Source: Gammaproteobacteria bacterium (lineage in GTDB: Bacteria > Pseudomonadota > Gammaproteobacteria > GCA-001735895). Taken from it: 34,513 nucleotides of DNA. The position numbers and the translations under genes are program-made. The DNA lies in assembly GCA_024232855.1 (NCBI GenBank), contig JAAEPH010000012.1, positions 1 to 34,513 of the forward strand, written 5' to 3'. The notes under the pieces were generated by a model. It was not told where the DNA came from, did no database searches, and saw only the letters and a list, made by a program, of their open reading frames with translations. How positions within the stretch are numbered: the first letter of the stretch is position 1; the number at the start of each line of letters is the position of its first letter. Shown here in pieces: positions 1 through 8,502 of this stretch.

Positions 1-135
1 CGCTTGTCTATTGATTCCACAAGAAATATATCCTCAGTCGCTCGTAATCACCGATACGAGACTTCTTCGGATATTTCCTTGTGAAATCAATATACTGCGC
101 GATCTTTGCGCATATTTATGAATTCTCCGGGCTAG
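1..135. repeat. Fold-back intergenic repeat, copy A (left end outside window)
   Basis: This non-coding stretch aligns colinearly with 390-523 (copy B), from a shared CGCTTGT start to a shared GGGCTAG end. An internal inverted repeat pairs about 11-30 with about 71-90 (TTGATTCCACAAG against CTTGTGAAATCAA). The block CTGCGCGATC occurs at 95-104 here and at 483-492 in copy B. The right end, ATTTATGAATTCTCCGGG then CTAG (114-135), matches the right end of copy C at 6691-6712 in 20 of 22 positions. The left terminal repeat would lie just before base 1. No convincing gene is present; the short open frames here look accidental. Confidence 0.6.
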
Positions 136-270
136 ATAAAAGTTTTTCCGGCTTCGACTCTTTATACGGGAAAGTATCGATAGTTTGCCTCGATAAAGCA
201 TTGACTTATGACAAGTTAATAGTCGACCTGGGCGCGCTGCCGGATCTTCTTGTATTGATAATTTCTGGTC

Positions 271-576
271 GAACGCCCGGTAGCGGAATTAGCCGTCGTG
301 CTCCGATGGGCCATCCCTGGCCCGGTCCCGCGGCTATCCTGCCACTAGCCCGCCACTAGCCCGCATATCTCACCAGGATGGCGGTCCCTCGCTTGTTCTT
401 TGAATCCACAAGGGATTTTCTTCAGTCGGAAATACGCACTGTTATTCCGCTCCTTCAGAAACTCCCTTGTGAATCCAAAGCCCTGCGCGATCATCCCGCC
501 CCCGGGTGAGATATGCGGGCTAGTCGCTCGACGGCTAATTCCGCTCCAGGGCTTGAGTCTTCCGCGCCGGGCATTC
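271..576. repeat. Nested palindromic region (outer fold-back around copy B)
   Basis: Outer arms are 282-301 and 526-545: AGCGGAATTAGCCGTCG against CGACGGCTAATTCCGCT is a perfect 17-nt pair, about 20 nt with one mismatch. A further outer pair, GAACGCCCGG (271-280) and CCGGGCATTC (567-576), matches 9 of 10. A small hairpin GGGCCA-TCCC-TGGCCC lies at 308-323. Copy B sits inside, so the whole block reads as one element nested in another. Together with 1-270 this forms the gene-free stretch downstream of the acetylpolyamine amidohydrolase gene. Confidence 0.6.
355..524. repeat. Fold-back intergenic repeat, copy B
   Basis: Perfect 20-nt terminal inverted repeats lie at 355-374 (ACTAGCCCGCATATCTCACC) and 505-524. 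A second, inner inverted repeat pairs 398-415 with 463-480 in 16 of 18 positions (core CACAAGGGA / TCCCTTGTG). The left end is preceded by a direct duplication: GCCACTAGCCC occurs at 341-351 and again at 352-362. No ORF of credible quality lies inside. It belongs with copies A, C and D; the closest match to its ends is copy D at 23095-23452. Confidence 0.7.
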
Positions 577-586
577 TCACTCTTTA

Positions 587-1615
587 TCACCGACCCTCGT
601 AGCCTTCGAGCACGTTGACCGCGTTGATACCGATTTCCTCGACCGCGTAACCCCCTTCCATGATGAACAGGGTCGGCAGGTTCAATGCCGCGATGGTTGC
701 GCCGTAGCGTTTGAAATCGTCGCTGGCGAGTTTGAAAAAGGAAATCGGGTCGTGTTCGAAGGTGTCGACACCGAGTGATATCACCAGCGCATCGGGGGCA
801 TAATTGTTGATTTTTCGGCAAGCGTCCGCGAGCGCGTCACCCCAGGTTTTGAAACTGGTGCCGGGGGCCATCGGGTAGTTGTGATTAAACCCTTTGCCTC
901 CCCCCTGTCCGGATTCGTCGGCGTAGCCGAGAAAATGCGGAAAAGCGTCCCTCGGATCACCGTGAAGCGACAGAAACATGACGTCGGAGCGGTCGTAAAA
1001 TATCGCCTGGCTGCCGTTGCCGTGGTGAAAATCGACGTCGAGCAAGGCCACGCGTGACGCGCCCTGGTCGAGGAAAGCCTGTGCGGCAACGGCGGCGTTG
1101 TTGATGAAACAGTATCCGCCGTACATATCTCCGGCGGCGTGATGGCCGGGCGGGCGACACAGCGCGAAGGCTTCGCGGGCGCCGTCACGAAGCGCAGCCT
1201 GTGCGCTTAGCGCGACGTCGACACTGGTGCGTGCCGCCTCCCAGGTGCCATTTGAAATCGCGGTTTCGGCCGACAGTGAATAGTAGCCCAGCTTGCCGTC
1301 GATGTGATCCGGGATGCGCTGCTGCATGCCGCGCGCCGGCCAGCAGATGGCCATTGCTTCACCCTTGTAGCCCGTGGCGGCCCAATCCTCCCAGCAGGTT
1401 TCGAGAAAACGGATGAAGGCAGGGTCGTGAATTCGGGTTACCGCTTCGATATCGAAGGATTGCGGCGCGATGATCTCGCCGAGGCCGACATCCCTGACGC
1501 GTTGCAGGATATGTTCGGCGCGCACCGGGCACTCAAAGGGAGGCACCAGTTCCCCGCCGTAAAGTTCGGTTTTGGAGTCGTGCAATGCGTGCTTTTCACT
1601 GAAAACGGTTAGCAT
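587..1615 (-). CDS. aphA: Acetylpolyamine amidohydrolase (histone deacetylase family)
   Basis: This 342-aa zinc hydrolase of the arginase/deacetylase fold is expected to remove acetyl groups from acetylated polyamines in the cytoplasm, returning putrescine, cadaverine or spermidine to catabolism. Family motifs are in order: RPPGHHA near residue 152, DVDFHHGNG near 192 with the zinc-binding Asp and His, GVDTFEHDP near 280, and the substrate-loop EGGY near 318. The length equals bacterial AphA, about 341 aa. The start is supported by GAGGAG eight bases upstream. It lies 87 bp downstream of the carbamoylputrescine amidase gene on the same strand, probably one operon. A generic HDAC-like deacetylase is possible, but the polyamine neighbours favour AphA. 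Confidence 0.85.
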   Translation of the reverse strand: MLTVFSEKHALHDSKTELYGGELVPPFECPVRAEHILQRVRDVGLGEIIAPQSFDIEAVTRIHDPAFIRFLETCWEDWAATGYKGEAMAICWPARGMQQRIPDHIDGKLGYYSLSAETAISNGTWEAARTSVDVALSAQAALRDGAREAFALCRPPGHHAAGDMYGGYCFINNAAVAAQAFLDQGASRVALLDVDFHHGNGSQAIFYDRSDVMFLSLHGDPRDAFPHFLGYADESGQGGGKGFNHNYPMAPGTSFKTWGDALADACRKINNYAPDALVISLGVDTFEHDPISFFKLASDDFKRYGATIAALNLPTLFIMEGGYAVEEIGINAVNVLEGYEGR

Positions 1616-1702
1616 GTTTAATTCTCCTCAAATACTCGTGGGTCGAGTTGACAGGGAGGGCTGATAAAGGCCAGTCCGCCCGTTCGCATCGATCGATCTT
1701 AC

Positions 1703-2593
1703 TCATACGCGTTGCCTGCTGCCGTCGAGGGTGTTGATCGCCTGGTAGAGATCGGGCCTGCGATCGCGGTAAATCCCCCAGGCGTCGCGGTAGTCGCGAA
1801 TCGCACCCATGTCGAATTCATGCAAGATTACGGTTTCGCTGTGGTCATCGGCCTCGCAAACCAGCGCGCCGGTATGATCGGCGATGAACGAATGACCGTA
1901 AAAGGTTATTTCGCAGGCTGAATCCAGTGTTGCCTGTTCGCTGCCGATGCGATTGGATGCAATCACCGGCACCATGTTGGCGGCGGCGTGACCCTGCATG
2001 GTGCGCTGCCAGTGCCCGCTCGAGTCCAGGGGAGGCGACGGCGGCGGTTCGGAACCGATCGCGGTCGGGTAGAGCAGCAGCTCGGCACCCATCAGCGCCA
2101 TGCTGCGCGCCGCCTCGGGAAACCACTGGTCCCAGCAGACGCCGCAACCGATCCGGCCATAGCGGGTTTCCCAGACGCGAAAGCCGGTATCGCCGGGATT
2201 GAAGTACTGTTTCTCCTGGTAACCCGGACTGTTCGGGATATGCGATTTTCGATACAGGCCGAGAACTTCGCCACCGGCGTCGACCATCGCCAGGGAGTTG
2301 TAGAAAGCCCGGTTGGCGCGCTCGAACCAGCTGAACGGCAAGACCACGTCGAGCTCCGCGGCGAGCGCCTGGAAACGTTTGAGTGACTGGTTTTCGTCCA
2401 TGGTCGTGGCCAGTGAAAAGTGCTTCGGATCCTGTTCGATACAGAAGTAGGGTGTCTCGAACAATTCCTGGATGAGGATCACGCGGGCGCCGGCGGTGGC
2501 GGCTTCGCGAATCAGTTTTTCGGCGCGATCCAGGTTGGCTGGCAGATCCCAGCTACAGGCCATTTGCGTGGCCGCAACGCTCAGCATCGTCAT
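1703..2593 (-). CDS. aguB: N-carbamoylputrescine amidase-type nitrilase
   Basis: A 296-aa nitrilase-superfamily hydrolase. AguB converts N-carbamoylputrescine to putrescine, CO2 and ammonia, the last step of the agmatine route. The Glu-Lys-Cys triad is visible: Glu43 in QELFETPYF, Lys116 in YRKSHIPN and Cys153 in GCGVCWDQWFPE; these contexts are characteristic of AguB. The ATG at 2593 has GGAG eight bases upstream. The usual partner aguA (agmatine deiminase) is not in this window. The gene is instead followed by acetylpolyamine amidohydrolase and diverges from a PuuB-like oxidase, so it feeds putrescine into catabolism or acts on a related carbamoyl-amine. Family assignment is firm; exact substrate is inferred. 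Confidence 0.87.
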   Translation of the reverse strand: MTMLSVAATQMACSWDLPANLDRAEKLIREAATAGARVILIQELFETPYFCIEQDPKHFSLATTMDENQSLKRFQALAAELDVVLPFSWFERANRAFYNSLAMVDAGGEVLGLYRKSHIPNSPGYQEKQYFNPGDTGFRVWETRYGRIGCGVCWDQWFPEAARSMALMGAELLLYPTAIGSEPPPSPPLDSSGHWQRTMQGHAAANMVPVIASNRIGSEQATLDSACEITFYGHSFIADHTGALVCEADDHSETVILHEFDMGAIRDYRDAWGIYRDRRPDLYQAINTLDGSRQRV

Positions 2594-2712
2594 TGCACTA
2601 TCTCCGAAAAATCGATCTGGAATCCCGGATTCTTATCGATTTTCCGCGGCTTGGCTAGCAATAAAATATCGAAACGCGCACAATTCCGCGATTACCCGAT
2701 CGATATGCCTGA

Positions 2713-4008
2713 ATGTCTGAATCGCTCCCTCAAGATGCAAACGAAAATTCCCTGTGGGGCGCCGACGCGATTGCCGCTCCTCGGGCCGAGCAGCTGCGCG
2801 CCAGCCTGCGCGCCGATGTCCTGGTCGTCGGTGCTGGTTACACCGGGCTGTCGAGCGCCTTGCACCTCGCCGAAAAAGGTGTTTCGGTGGTCTTGCTCGA
2901 AGCCAGCAGCATCGGGTTCGGCGGATCTGGACGTAATGCCGGGCTTGTTAACGCCGGCATATGGAAAAATCCCGAACACGTGCGCAAGCTGATCGGTGAG
3001 GCCGCCGCCGAGCGCTTCAACGCTGCCTTGCGCGATACCCCGGCACTGGTCTTCGAACTGGTCGAACGATTTGATATGCCTTGCCAGGCGCAGCGCCGCG
3101 GTACCGTCCACATCGCTCACAGCGCTGGTGCCATGTCCTACCTCGAAGATCGCTGTCGGCAGCTGCAGGAACTCGGCGCGAGTGTCGAATTGATCGGGGG
3201 CGAGCGCTCGAGCGCGATTTCCGGGTCCCCGGTTTATCGGCATGGCGGTATCCTCGATCCGGGCGCCGGCACCATCCAGCCCCTCAGTTATGCGCGTGCG
3301 CTGGCAACCGCGGCCATGGCGCAGGGTGCGTCACTGTTTCAGCAATCGGCCATCGAAACGCTGACGCGCGCCGCCGACCGCTGGCTGGCGACCACCGCGC
3401 ATGGGCAGGTTTCCGCCGAGCAGGTGATTGTCGCGACCAATGCCTACGCCGATGGCAATAGCGCCGGGGTGCGCGAGTCAACGCTGCCGGTGTATATTTT
3501 CCAGTGCGCGACGGCGCCTTTGCCTGATGAAATGGCGGCATCGCTTATTCCCGAGCGCCAGGGGCTATGGGATACGCATAGCCTGTTGACCTCGTCGCGT
3601 ATCGATCAGCAGGGGCGTCTGGTGATGTGTGGTCCCGGCCGCTTGCAGGGTGGCCAGCGCGCATTCCGGCAAAACTGGATGACCCGCAAACGCGACATCC
3701 TTTATCCGCAGCTGCGCGGTACGCCCTGGGCCTTTCACTGGAGCGGGTGTATCGGCGTGACCTCGAACTGGATTATGCGCGTGCAGTTGCTGGCGCCCGG
3801 GGTGTTTGCCCCGGCCGGGTACAATGGCCGCGGGATCGGTACCGGAACGGCCATTGGCAAGTATCTCGCCGACATCGTCGCGAGCGGCAAGTGCGATGAT
3901 TTTCCTTTTCCGATCGAAACGCTATACCGGGAAAAATGGCCGACGTTGCGTTCGGCTTACTATGACTACGGCACGCTGGCGTTGCAGTTTGTCAGTAATC
4001 GTTGGTGA
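2713..4008 (+). CDS. puuB: FAD-dependent oxidoreductase, gamma-glutamylputrescine oxidase-like (PuuB/OrdL)
   Basis: A 431-aa DAO-family flavoprotein. The ADP-binding fold is clear: DVLVVGAGYTG with the Gly-rich loop at residues 40-45 and the acidic end of the second strand at Glu63 (LLEASS). A further family signature, GFGGSGRNAG, follows near residue 72. The C-terminal GYNGRGIGTGTAIGKYLAD is the FAD-closing motif of PuuB/OrdL proteins. These oxidise gamma-glutamylated putrescine or related diamines to the aldehyde with release of H2O2 and ammonia. The ribosome binding site is weak, so the start is less certain. It diverges from aguB across 119 bp. Other amine or amino-acid oxidase activities are possible; no glutamyl-polyamine synthetase gene is seen here. 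Confidence 0.75.
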   Translation: MSESLPQDANENSLWGADAIAAPRAEQLRASLRADVLVVGAGYTGLSSALHLAEKGVSVVLLEASSIGFGGSGRNAGLVNAGIWKNPEHVRKLIGEAAAERFNAALRDTPALVFELVERFDMPCQAQRRGTVHIAHSAGAMSYLEDRCRQLQELGASVELIGGERSSAISGSPVYRHGGILDPGAGTIQPLSYARALATAAMAQGASLFQQSAIETLTRAADRWLATTAHGQVSAEQVIVATNAYADGNSAGVRESTLPVYIFQCATAPLPDEMAASLIPERQGLWDTHSLLTSSRIDQQGRLVMCGPGRLQGGQRAFRQNWMTRKRDILYPQLRGTPWAFHWSGCIGVTSNWIMRVQLLAPGVFAPAGYNGRGIGTGTAIGKYLADIVASGKCDDFPFPIETLYREKWPTLRSAYYDYGTLALQFVSNRW

Positions 4009-4058
4009 AACCCGATTTCCTTACCCCGGCTCGCGTGCGGCGGCTTATTTGTCTGGAA

Positions 4059-4103
4059 TTATCGGTGAGGCCCGATAAAATGTGATCGCGTGGGCGATCA
4101 CAT
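4059..4103. promoter_or_regulatory. Two adjacent hairpins between the oxidase and glutaryl-CoA dehydrogenase genes
   Basis: The first is TTATCGG-N6-CCGATAA (4059-4065/4072-4078). The second is a perfect 10-bp stem ATGTGATCGC-gtgg-GCGATCACAT (4080-4103). No T-run follows, so a simple intrinsic terminator is unlikely. The second could be an operator for a dimeric repressor or an RNA structure upstream of the acyl-CoA dehydrogenase start at 4136. Confidence 0.4.
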
Positions 4104-4135
4104 CCGGGTGATCAGAACTTAATGGACGGAATACG

Positions 4136-5320
4136 ATGACAAAAGCAAAACGAGTTTCCTTTGACTGGCAGGATCCGATGTTCCTCGATCAGCAGTTAAC
4201 GGATGAGGAACGCATGATTCGCGATGCCGCGCGCGAGTATTGCCAGGATCAACTGATGGCGCGTGTGAAGATGGCCAACCGTGACGAGGTATTCGATCGT
4301 GAAATAATGAACGAATTCGGCGAGCTGGGCCTGCTCGGCGCGACCATTCCCGAAGCGTACGGCTGTGCCGGCGTCAACTACGTGTCCTACGGGCTGGTTG
4401 CGCGCGAAGTCGAGCGCGTCGACAGTGGTTATCGTTCGGCCATGAGCGTGCAGTCCTCGCTGGTGATGCATCCGATTTACGCCTATGGCAGCGAAGCGCA
4501 GCGCCAGAAGTACCTGCCGAAACTCGCTAGCGGGGAACTGGTTGGCTGTTTTGGTCTGACCGAACCCGATGCCGGCTCGGATCCTGCCAGTATGAAAACG
4601 ACCGCGACCGCGGTCGATGGCGGTTACCGGCTCAAGGGCGCGAAGATGTGGATTACCAATTCGCCGATCGCCGATGTGGCCGTGGTCTGGGCCAAGCTCG
4701 ACGGCGTCATTCGCGGATTCATTCTCGAACGCGACATGGAAGGCTTCTCCACGCCCAGGATCGAGGGCAAGTTTTCGTTGCGCGCCTCGGTTACCGGTGA
4801 AATCGTGATGCAGGACGTATTCGTACCTGAAGAAAACCTGTTGCCGGACGTGGAAGGTCTGAAAGGTCCGTTTGGCTGCCTCAACCGCGCGCGCTACGGC
4901 ATCGCCTGGGGCTCGATGGGCGCCGCCGAATTCTGCTGGCACGCCGCGCGCCAGTATACGCTGGACAGAACCCAGTTCGGTCGGCCCCTGGCCGCGACGC
5001 AACTGGTGCAAAAGAAACTCGCCGACATGCAGACCGAAATTGCGATCGGCCTGCAGGGTTGCCTGCAAATGGGGCGCCTCATGGATGCCGATAATTGTCC
5101 GGTTGAACTGGTGTCGTTGATGAAGCGTAACAATTGCGGCAAATCGCTCGACATTGCCCGCGTCGCGCGCGATATGCACGGCGGTAACGGTGTCTCCGAC
5201 GAGTATCACGTGATTCGACATATGATGAACCTCGAAGCGGTCAATACCTACGAAGGCACGCATGACGTTCACGCCCTGATTCTGGGCCGCGCGCAGACCG
5301 GGATTCAGGCCTTCAGCTAA
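4136..5320 (+). CDS. gcdH: Glutaryl-CoA dehydrogenase
   Basis: A 394-aa FAD acyl-CoA dehydrogenase. GcdH oxidises and decarboxylates glutaryl-CoA to crotonyl-CoA and CO2, passing electrons to ETF. The family motifs [12 protein letters not shown] and [12 protein letters not shown] line the flavin site, and the catalytic base is Glu373 in [17 protein letters not shown], the location used by glutaryl-CoA dehydrogenases. The [22 protein letters not shown] stretch (positions near 330-350) is also typical of GcdH rather than short-chain dehydrogenases. ATG 4136 is preceded by GGACGGA. The stop codon directly abuts the CoA-transferase start at 5321, so the two are cotranscribed. The pair is a standard lysine/cadaverine-glutarate module. 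Confidence 0.9.
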   Translation: MTKAKRVSFDWQDPMFLDQQLTDEERMIRDAAREYCQDQLMARVKMANRDEVFDREIMNEFGELGLLGATIPEAYGCAGVNYVSYGLVAREVERVDSGYRSAMSVQSSLVMHPIYAYGSEAQRQKYLPKLASGELVGCFGLTEPDAGSDPASMKTTATAVDGGYRLKGAKMWITNSPIADVAVVWAKLDGVIRGFILERDMEGFSTPRIEGKFSLRASVTGEIVMQDVFVPEENLLPDVEGLKGPFGCLNRARYGIAWGSMGAAEFCWHAARQYTLDRTQFGRPLAATQLVQKKLADMQTEIAIGLQGCLQMGRLMDADNCPVELVSLMKRNNCGKSLDIARVARDMHGGNGVSDEYHVIRHMMNLEAVNTYEGTHDVHALILGRAQTGIQAFS

Positions 5321-6535
5321 ATGGCGGGTCCGCTACAGGGCTTTCGAGTTCTTGATCTGAGCCGTATCCTGGCGGGGCCCTGGGCCAGCCAGATGCTGGC
5401 CGATCTCGGTGCCGAGGTGATCAAGGTCGAGCGTCCGGGCAGCGGTGACGATACCCGCGGCTGGGGTCCGCCCTACATACCGGACCAGAGCGCCGCGGCA
5501 ACCACCGAATCGGCCTATTTTCACGGCGCAAATCGCGGCAAGCAGTCGCTGTGTATCGATATGGGGAACCCCCGGGGACAGGCTCTGATACGGGACCTGG
5601 TTCGGCACAGCGATGTGCTCATCGAAAATTTCAAGGTCGGTGGTCTGGCCCGCTATGGTCTCGATTACGATAGCCTGAAAGCGATTAATGCCAAGCTGGT
5701 TTACTGTTCGATCACGGGATTCGGCCAGACCGGCCCCTATGCCGCTCGCGCGGGCTATGACTTCATGATCCAGGCCATGGGCGGCATGATGAGCGTGACC
5801 GGTGAGGCCGAGGGACAGCCGATGAAAATCGGGGTTGCGCTGGCCGATGTGCTCACCGGGTTGTACGCCGCCAATGCGATCCAGGCGGCATTGATCCACC
5901 AGCGGGAAACAGGGCAGGGGCAATACATCGACATGGCCCTGCTCGATGTTCAGGTGGCGACGCTCGCCAACCAGGCGATGAACTACCTGGCGACCGGCAA
6001 TAGTCCTCGCCGCCTGGGCAATGCCCATCCTAATATCGTGCCCTACCAGGCATTTCAGACCGCCGATGGCTATATCATCCTCGCGGTTGGCAACGATGCC
6101 CAGTTCGAGCGCTTTTGTGATCTTGCCGAAGTGCCCGAGCTTGCCGATGACGGGCGATTTCAGAAAAACAGCGATCGTGTCAGGCATCGTCAGACCTTGG
6201 TGTCGCAAATCAGCGCCATCATGCAGTCGAAAACCAGCGCAGACTGGCTCGAGCAATTGAATGCGCGCGGTATTCCCTGTGGTCCGATCAATGATCTCGA
6301 GCAGGTGTTCGCCGACCCCCAGGTACAACATCGCGGCCTGCAACTCGAACTCGAACATCCCGTTGCGGGCAAGGTCGCGAGCGTCGCCAATCCGATCAGG
6401 TTCTCGCAAACACCGATCGAATACGACCGGGCGCCGCCGTTGTTGGGGCAGCACACCGACGCGGTGCTGCAGCGCATATTAGGCCTCGATGCCGATGTCA
6501 TAGCCGAACTACGCAACGACGCCATCGTCGCCTGA
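5321..6535 (+). CDS. CaiB/BaiF (family III) CoA-transferase, probably glutarate CoA-transferase
   Basis: A 404-aa family III CoA-transferase. These move CoA between carboxylic acids through an aspartyl-CoA anhydride intermediate. The probable catalytic Asp is Asp176 in GVALADVLTG, equivalent to Asp169 of formyl-CoA transferase. N-terminal VLDLSRILAGPWA and ADLGAEVIKVERP are classic family signatures, and the C-terminal half has RGIPCGPINDLEQVFADPQV. It begins immediately after the gcdH stop codon. By context it activates glutarate with a donor such as succinyl-CoA to make the GcdH substrate, like the human SUGCT type. The acyl specificity cannot be read from sequence. Confidence 0.85.
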   Translation: MAGPLQGFRVLDLSRILAGPWASQMLADLGAEVIKVERPGSGDDTRGWGPPYIPDQSAAATTESAYFHGANRGKQSLCIDMGNPRGQALIRDLVRHSDVLIENFKVGGLARYGLDYDSLKAINAKLVYCSITGFGQTGPYAARAGYDFMIQAMGGMMSVTGEAEGQPMKIGVALADVLTGLYAANAIQAALIHQRETGQGQYIDMALLDVQVATLANQAMNYLATGNSPRRLGNAHPNIVPYQAFQTADGYIILAVGNDAQFERFCDLAEVPELADDGRFQKNSDRVRHRQTLVSQISAIMQSKTSADWLEQLNARGIPCGPINDLEQVFADPQVQHRGLQLELEHPVAGKVASVANPIRFSQTPIEYDRAPPLLGQHTDAVLQRILGLDADVIAELRNDAIVA

Positions 6536-6652
6536 CGCCCGGACCATCGGGGGCGGAATAGTGGAATCAATCCCCACGTCTTTAATCGGGTATACATAAC
6601 CCATTCCGATGTCGCTTTAATCCAGATGCAACTTGAGATCGGGGCATGTTTG

Positions 6653-6712
6653 CCCGGAAATTTCATAAATCTGCGAGAAGATCGCGCACGATTTATGAAT
6701 TTTCCGGGTTAG
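6653..6712. repeat. Minimal fold-back repeat, copy C
   Basis: Arms CCCGGAAATTTCATAAATC (6653-6671) and GATTTATGAATTTTCCGGG (6690-6708) pair in 18 of 19 positions around an 18-nt loop, and the right arm runs on to TTAG at 6712. The right arm matches the right end of copy A. It looks like the two ends of that element type with the middle removed. It lies in the 284-bp gap between the CoA-transferase and amtB, whose genes converge; the long hairpin could also stop transcription, but no T-run follows. I see nothing else in this gap. Confidence 0.6.
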
Positions 6713-6819
6713 GTTCCCGGTAAAATATCGTGTAATAATCTCTTACGCTTCCACTCAATCTTGCTCGCCAAAAAAACGATGGAGCTTGCCATCTAACCCG
6801 AATGTTTCCCATCCCGGGT

Positions 6820-8109
6820 TTACAGGTTGTACCCGCTTTCTTCGTGCGCGCTTAGATCCAGGCCTACGATTTCATCTTCCTCGTCGACGCGCAGCTCAAC
6901 CAGTACCCCTACCAGCTTCAGAATCAGCCAGGTCGCCAGCGCGGTCCAGCCAACGGTTGCAATCACGCCAAGCGCCTGCACCCCCACCTGTTGCGCCATG
7001 CCGACGCCGTCGGCAAGCCCGGCGCCACCGAGACCACTGGCGACAAAAATACCCGCCGACATCGTCCCCAGTATGCCGCCCACGCCGTGCACCGGAAAGA
7101 CATCGAGCGAATCATCGATATGCAGGCGCTGCTTGATCGTGACCGTGGCAAAAAAGCAAATACTGCCGGCGGCGAAGCCGATAAACAAAGCGGCCATCGG
7201 TCCGACAAATCCCGAAGCCGGGGTGATCGTCCCCAGGCCGGCAACCATACCGGTGACGGCGCCGAGCGCTGACGGTTTACCGTAACGTTTCCATTCAATC
7301 ATCATCCAGGTAAATGCGCCCATGGCGGCACTGATATGCGTAACCAGCATCGCCATGCCGGCATCGCCGCCCGCGCTGAGCGCGCTACCGGCATTAAAGC
7401 CGAACCACCCGACCCAGAGCATGCCCGCGCCGGTAATCGTCATGGTCATGTTGTGCGGCATCATCGCGGTGTGGGGAAATCCCCGGCGGTTGCCGAGGAC
7501 CATCGCGGTAACGATCGCGGCGACGCCGGCGGTGATATGTACCACCGTGCCGCCGGCAAAATCGAGCAAGCCCATGTCGCCGAGCCAGCCGCCGCCCCAG
7601 ACCCAGTGGCATATCGGCAGATAGACCAGCAACAGCCAGATCGCGGAAAACATTAACATCGCCGAAAAACGCATGCGCTCGGCAAAGCCGCCGACAATCA
7701 GGGCCGGTGTAATAATTGCGAAGGTCAGTTGAAACATACTGAACACGGTTTCAGGTATCGAGCCTGCCAGGGCATCACGCGACATATCGGCCAGAAACGC
7801 CCGCGAAAGCCCTCCCCAGACCGCGTTTGCGCTGCCGCCATCTCCAAAGGCGATGCTGTAGCCGACGATTACCCAGATGATGGTCGCCACGCAGGTGATG
7901 GCGAAACACTGCATCAGCACCGAGAGCACGTTTTTGCTGCGCACCAGGCCGCCATAAAAAAGCGCCAGCCCCGGCAGTGTCATGAATAACACCAGCGCGG
8001 TCGAAGTCAAAATCCACGCGGTATCGGCACCGTTGACTCCATCCCCGGCAAACGCGTTCGAAGTTGGCAGCAAGCCGAGCAGGCTTGTTAACAGGGCATA
8101 TCTCTTCAT
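6820..8109 (-). CDS. amtB: Ammonium transporter AmtB
   Basis: A 429-aa inner-membrane ammonium channel with an N-terminal signal sequence (ending near SNAFA) and about eleven hydrophobic segments. The paired pore histidines are present in GGTVVHITAG and FPVHGVGGILGT, and FYGGLVRSKNVLSV is the family signature. The C-terminal tail is the cytoplasmic contact for GlnK and ends in ESGYNL. ATG at 8109 is preferred over the GTG at 8112 because the GGGGG ribosome binding site sits five bases upstream of the ATG. glnK ends nine bases upstream, giving the standard glnK-amtB operon in which GlnK plugs the channel when nitrogen is plentiful. Confidence 0.96.
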   Translation of the reverse strand: MKRYALLTSLLGLLPTSNAFAGDGVNGADTAWILTSTALVLFMTLPGLALFYGGLVRSKNVLSVLMQCFAITCVATIIWVIVGYSIAFGDGGSANAVWGGLSRAFLADMSRDALAGSIPETVFSMFQLTFAIITPALIVGGFAERMRFSAMLMFSAIWLLLVYLPICHWVWGGGWLGDMGLLDFAGGTVVHITAGVAAIVTAMVLGNRRGFPHTAMMPHNMTMTITGAGMLWVGWFGFNAGSALSAGGDAGMAMLVTHISAAMGAFTWMMIEWKRYGKPSALGAVTGMVAGLGTITPASGFVGPMAALFIGFAAGSICFFATVTIKQRLHIDDSLDVFPVHGVGGILGTMSAGIFVASGLGGAGLADGVGMAQQVGVQALGVIATVGWTALATWLILKLVGVLVELRVDEEDEIVGLDLSAHEESGYNL

Positions 8110-8118
8110 CACGGCCCC

Positions 8119-8457
8119 CTACAACGCACTGGTGCCGGTTTCGCTGGTGCGAACACGGACCGCATTTTCGAGTGGCATGATGAAAATCTTGCCATCGCCG
8201 ATCTTGCCGGTCCTGGCCGACTCGATAATCGCGTCAACCACGGCGTCGAGTTGGTCGTCGTCAATCGCGATTTCGATTTTGACCTTGGGGATGTAATCGA
8301 CGACGTACTCGGCGCCGCGATAAAGTTCGGTGTGCCCTTTCTGGCGCCCGAAACCCTTGACTTCATAGACGGTTAAACCCTGAACGCCTATCTCCGACAA
8401 CGCGCTTCGCACATCGTCGAGTTTGAATGGTTTGATGATTGCGGCAACTAATTTCAA
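8119..8457 (-). CDS. glnK: Nitrogen regulatory PII protein GlnK (TTG start)
   Basis: A 112-aa PII signal protein that binds ATP/ADP and 2-oxoglutarate and gates AmtB. The T-loop contains Tyr51 (ELYRGAEYVVD), the uridylylation site. The family signature TGKIGDGKIFIMPLENAVRVRT is at residues 83-104 with minor variation. A longer frame runs upstream to 8490, but family length (112 aa) and the expected N-terminus MKLVAAIIKPFKLDDV place the start at the TTG codon at 8457, with GGGGGAG four bases upstream. A TTG start lowers translation, which may matter for GlnK:AmtB stoichiometry. It is the first gene of the glnK-amtB operon. Confidence 0.93.
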   Translation of the reverse strand: MKLVAAIIKPFKLDDVRSALSEIGVQGLTVYEVKGFGRQKGHTELYRGAEYVVDYIPKVKIEIAIDDDQLDAVVDAIIESARTGKIGDGKIFIMPLENAVRVRTSETGTSAL

Positions 8458-8502
8458 AACGCTCCCCCGGTACACGAGAATGTCGCGCAACGATACCCGG
8501 AA

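Noticed and set aside
81-359. A 92-aa plus-strand ORF in the first intergenic region
   Set aside because: It runs through repeat copy A and the outer palindrome, and has no good ribosome binding site or family features.
345-821. CRISPR-like interpretation of the repeats at 1-545
   Set aside because: Repeats are inverted and nested, of unequal size, without regular spacers or cas genes.
4081-4102. TGTGA...TCACA as a CRP site
   Set aside because: The half-sites are 12 bp apart rather than the 6 bp needed for CRP, so it is better treated as a hairpin or other operator.
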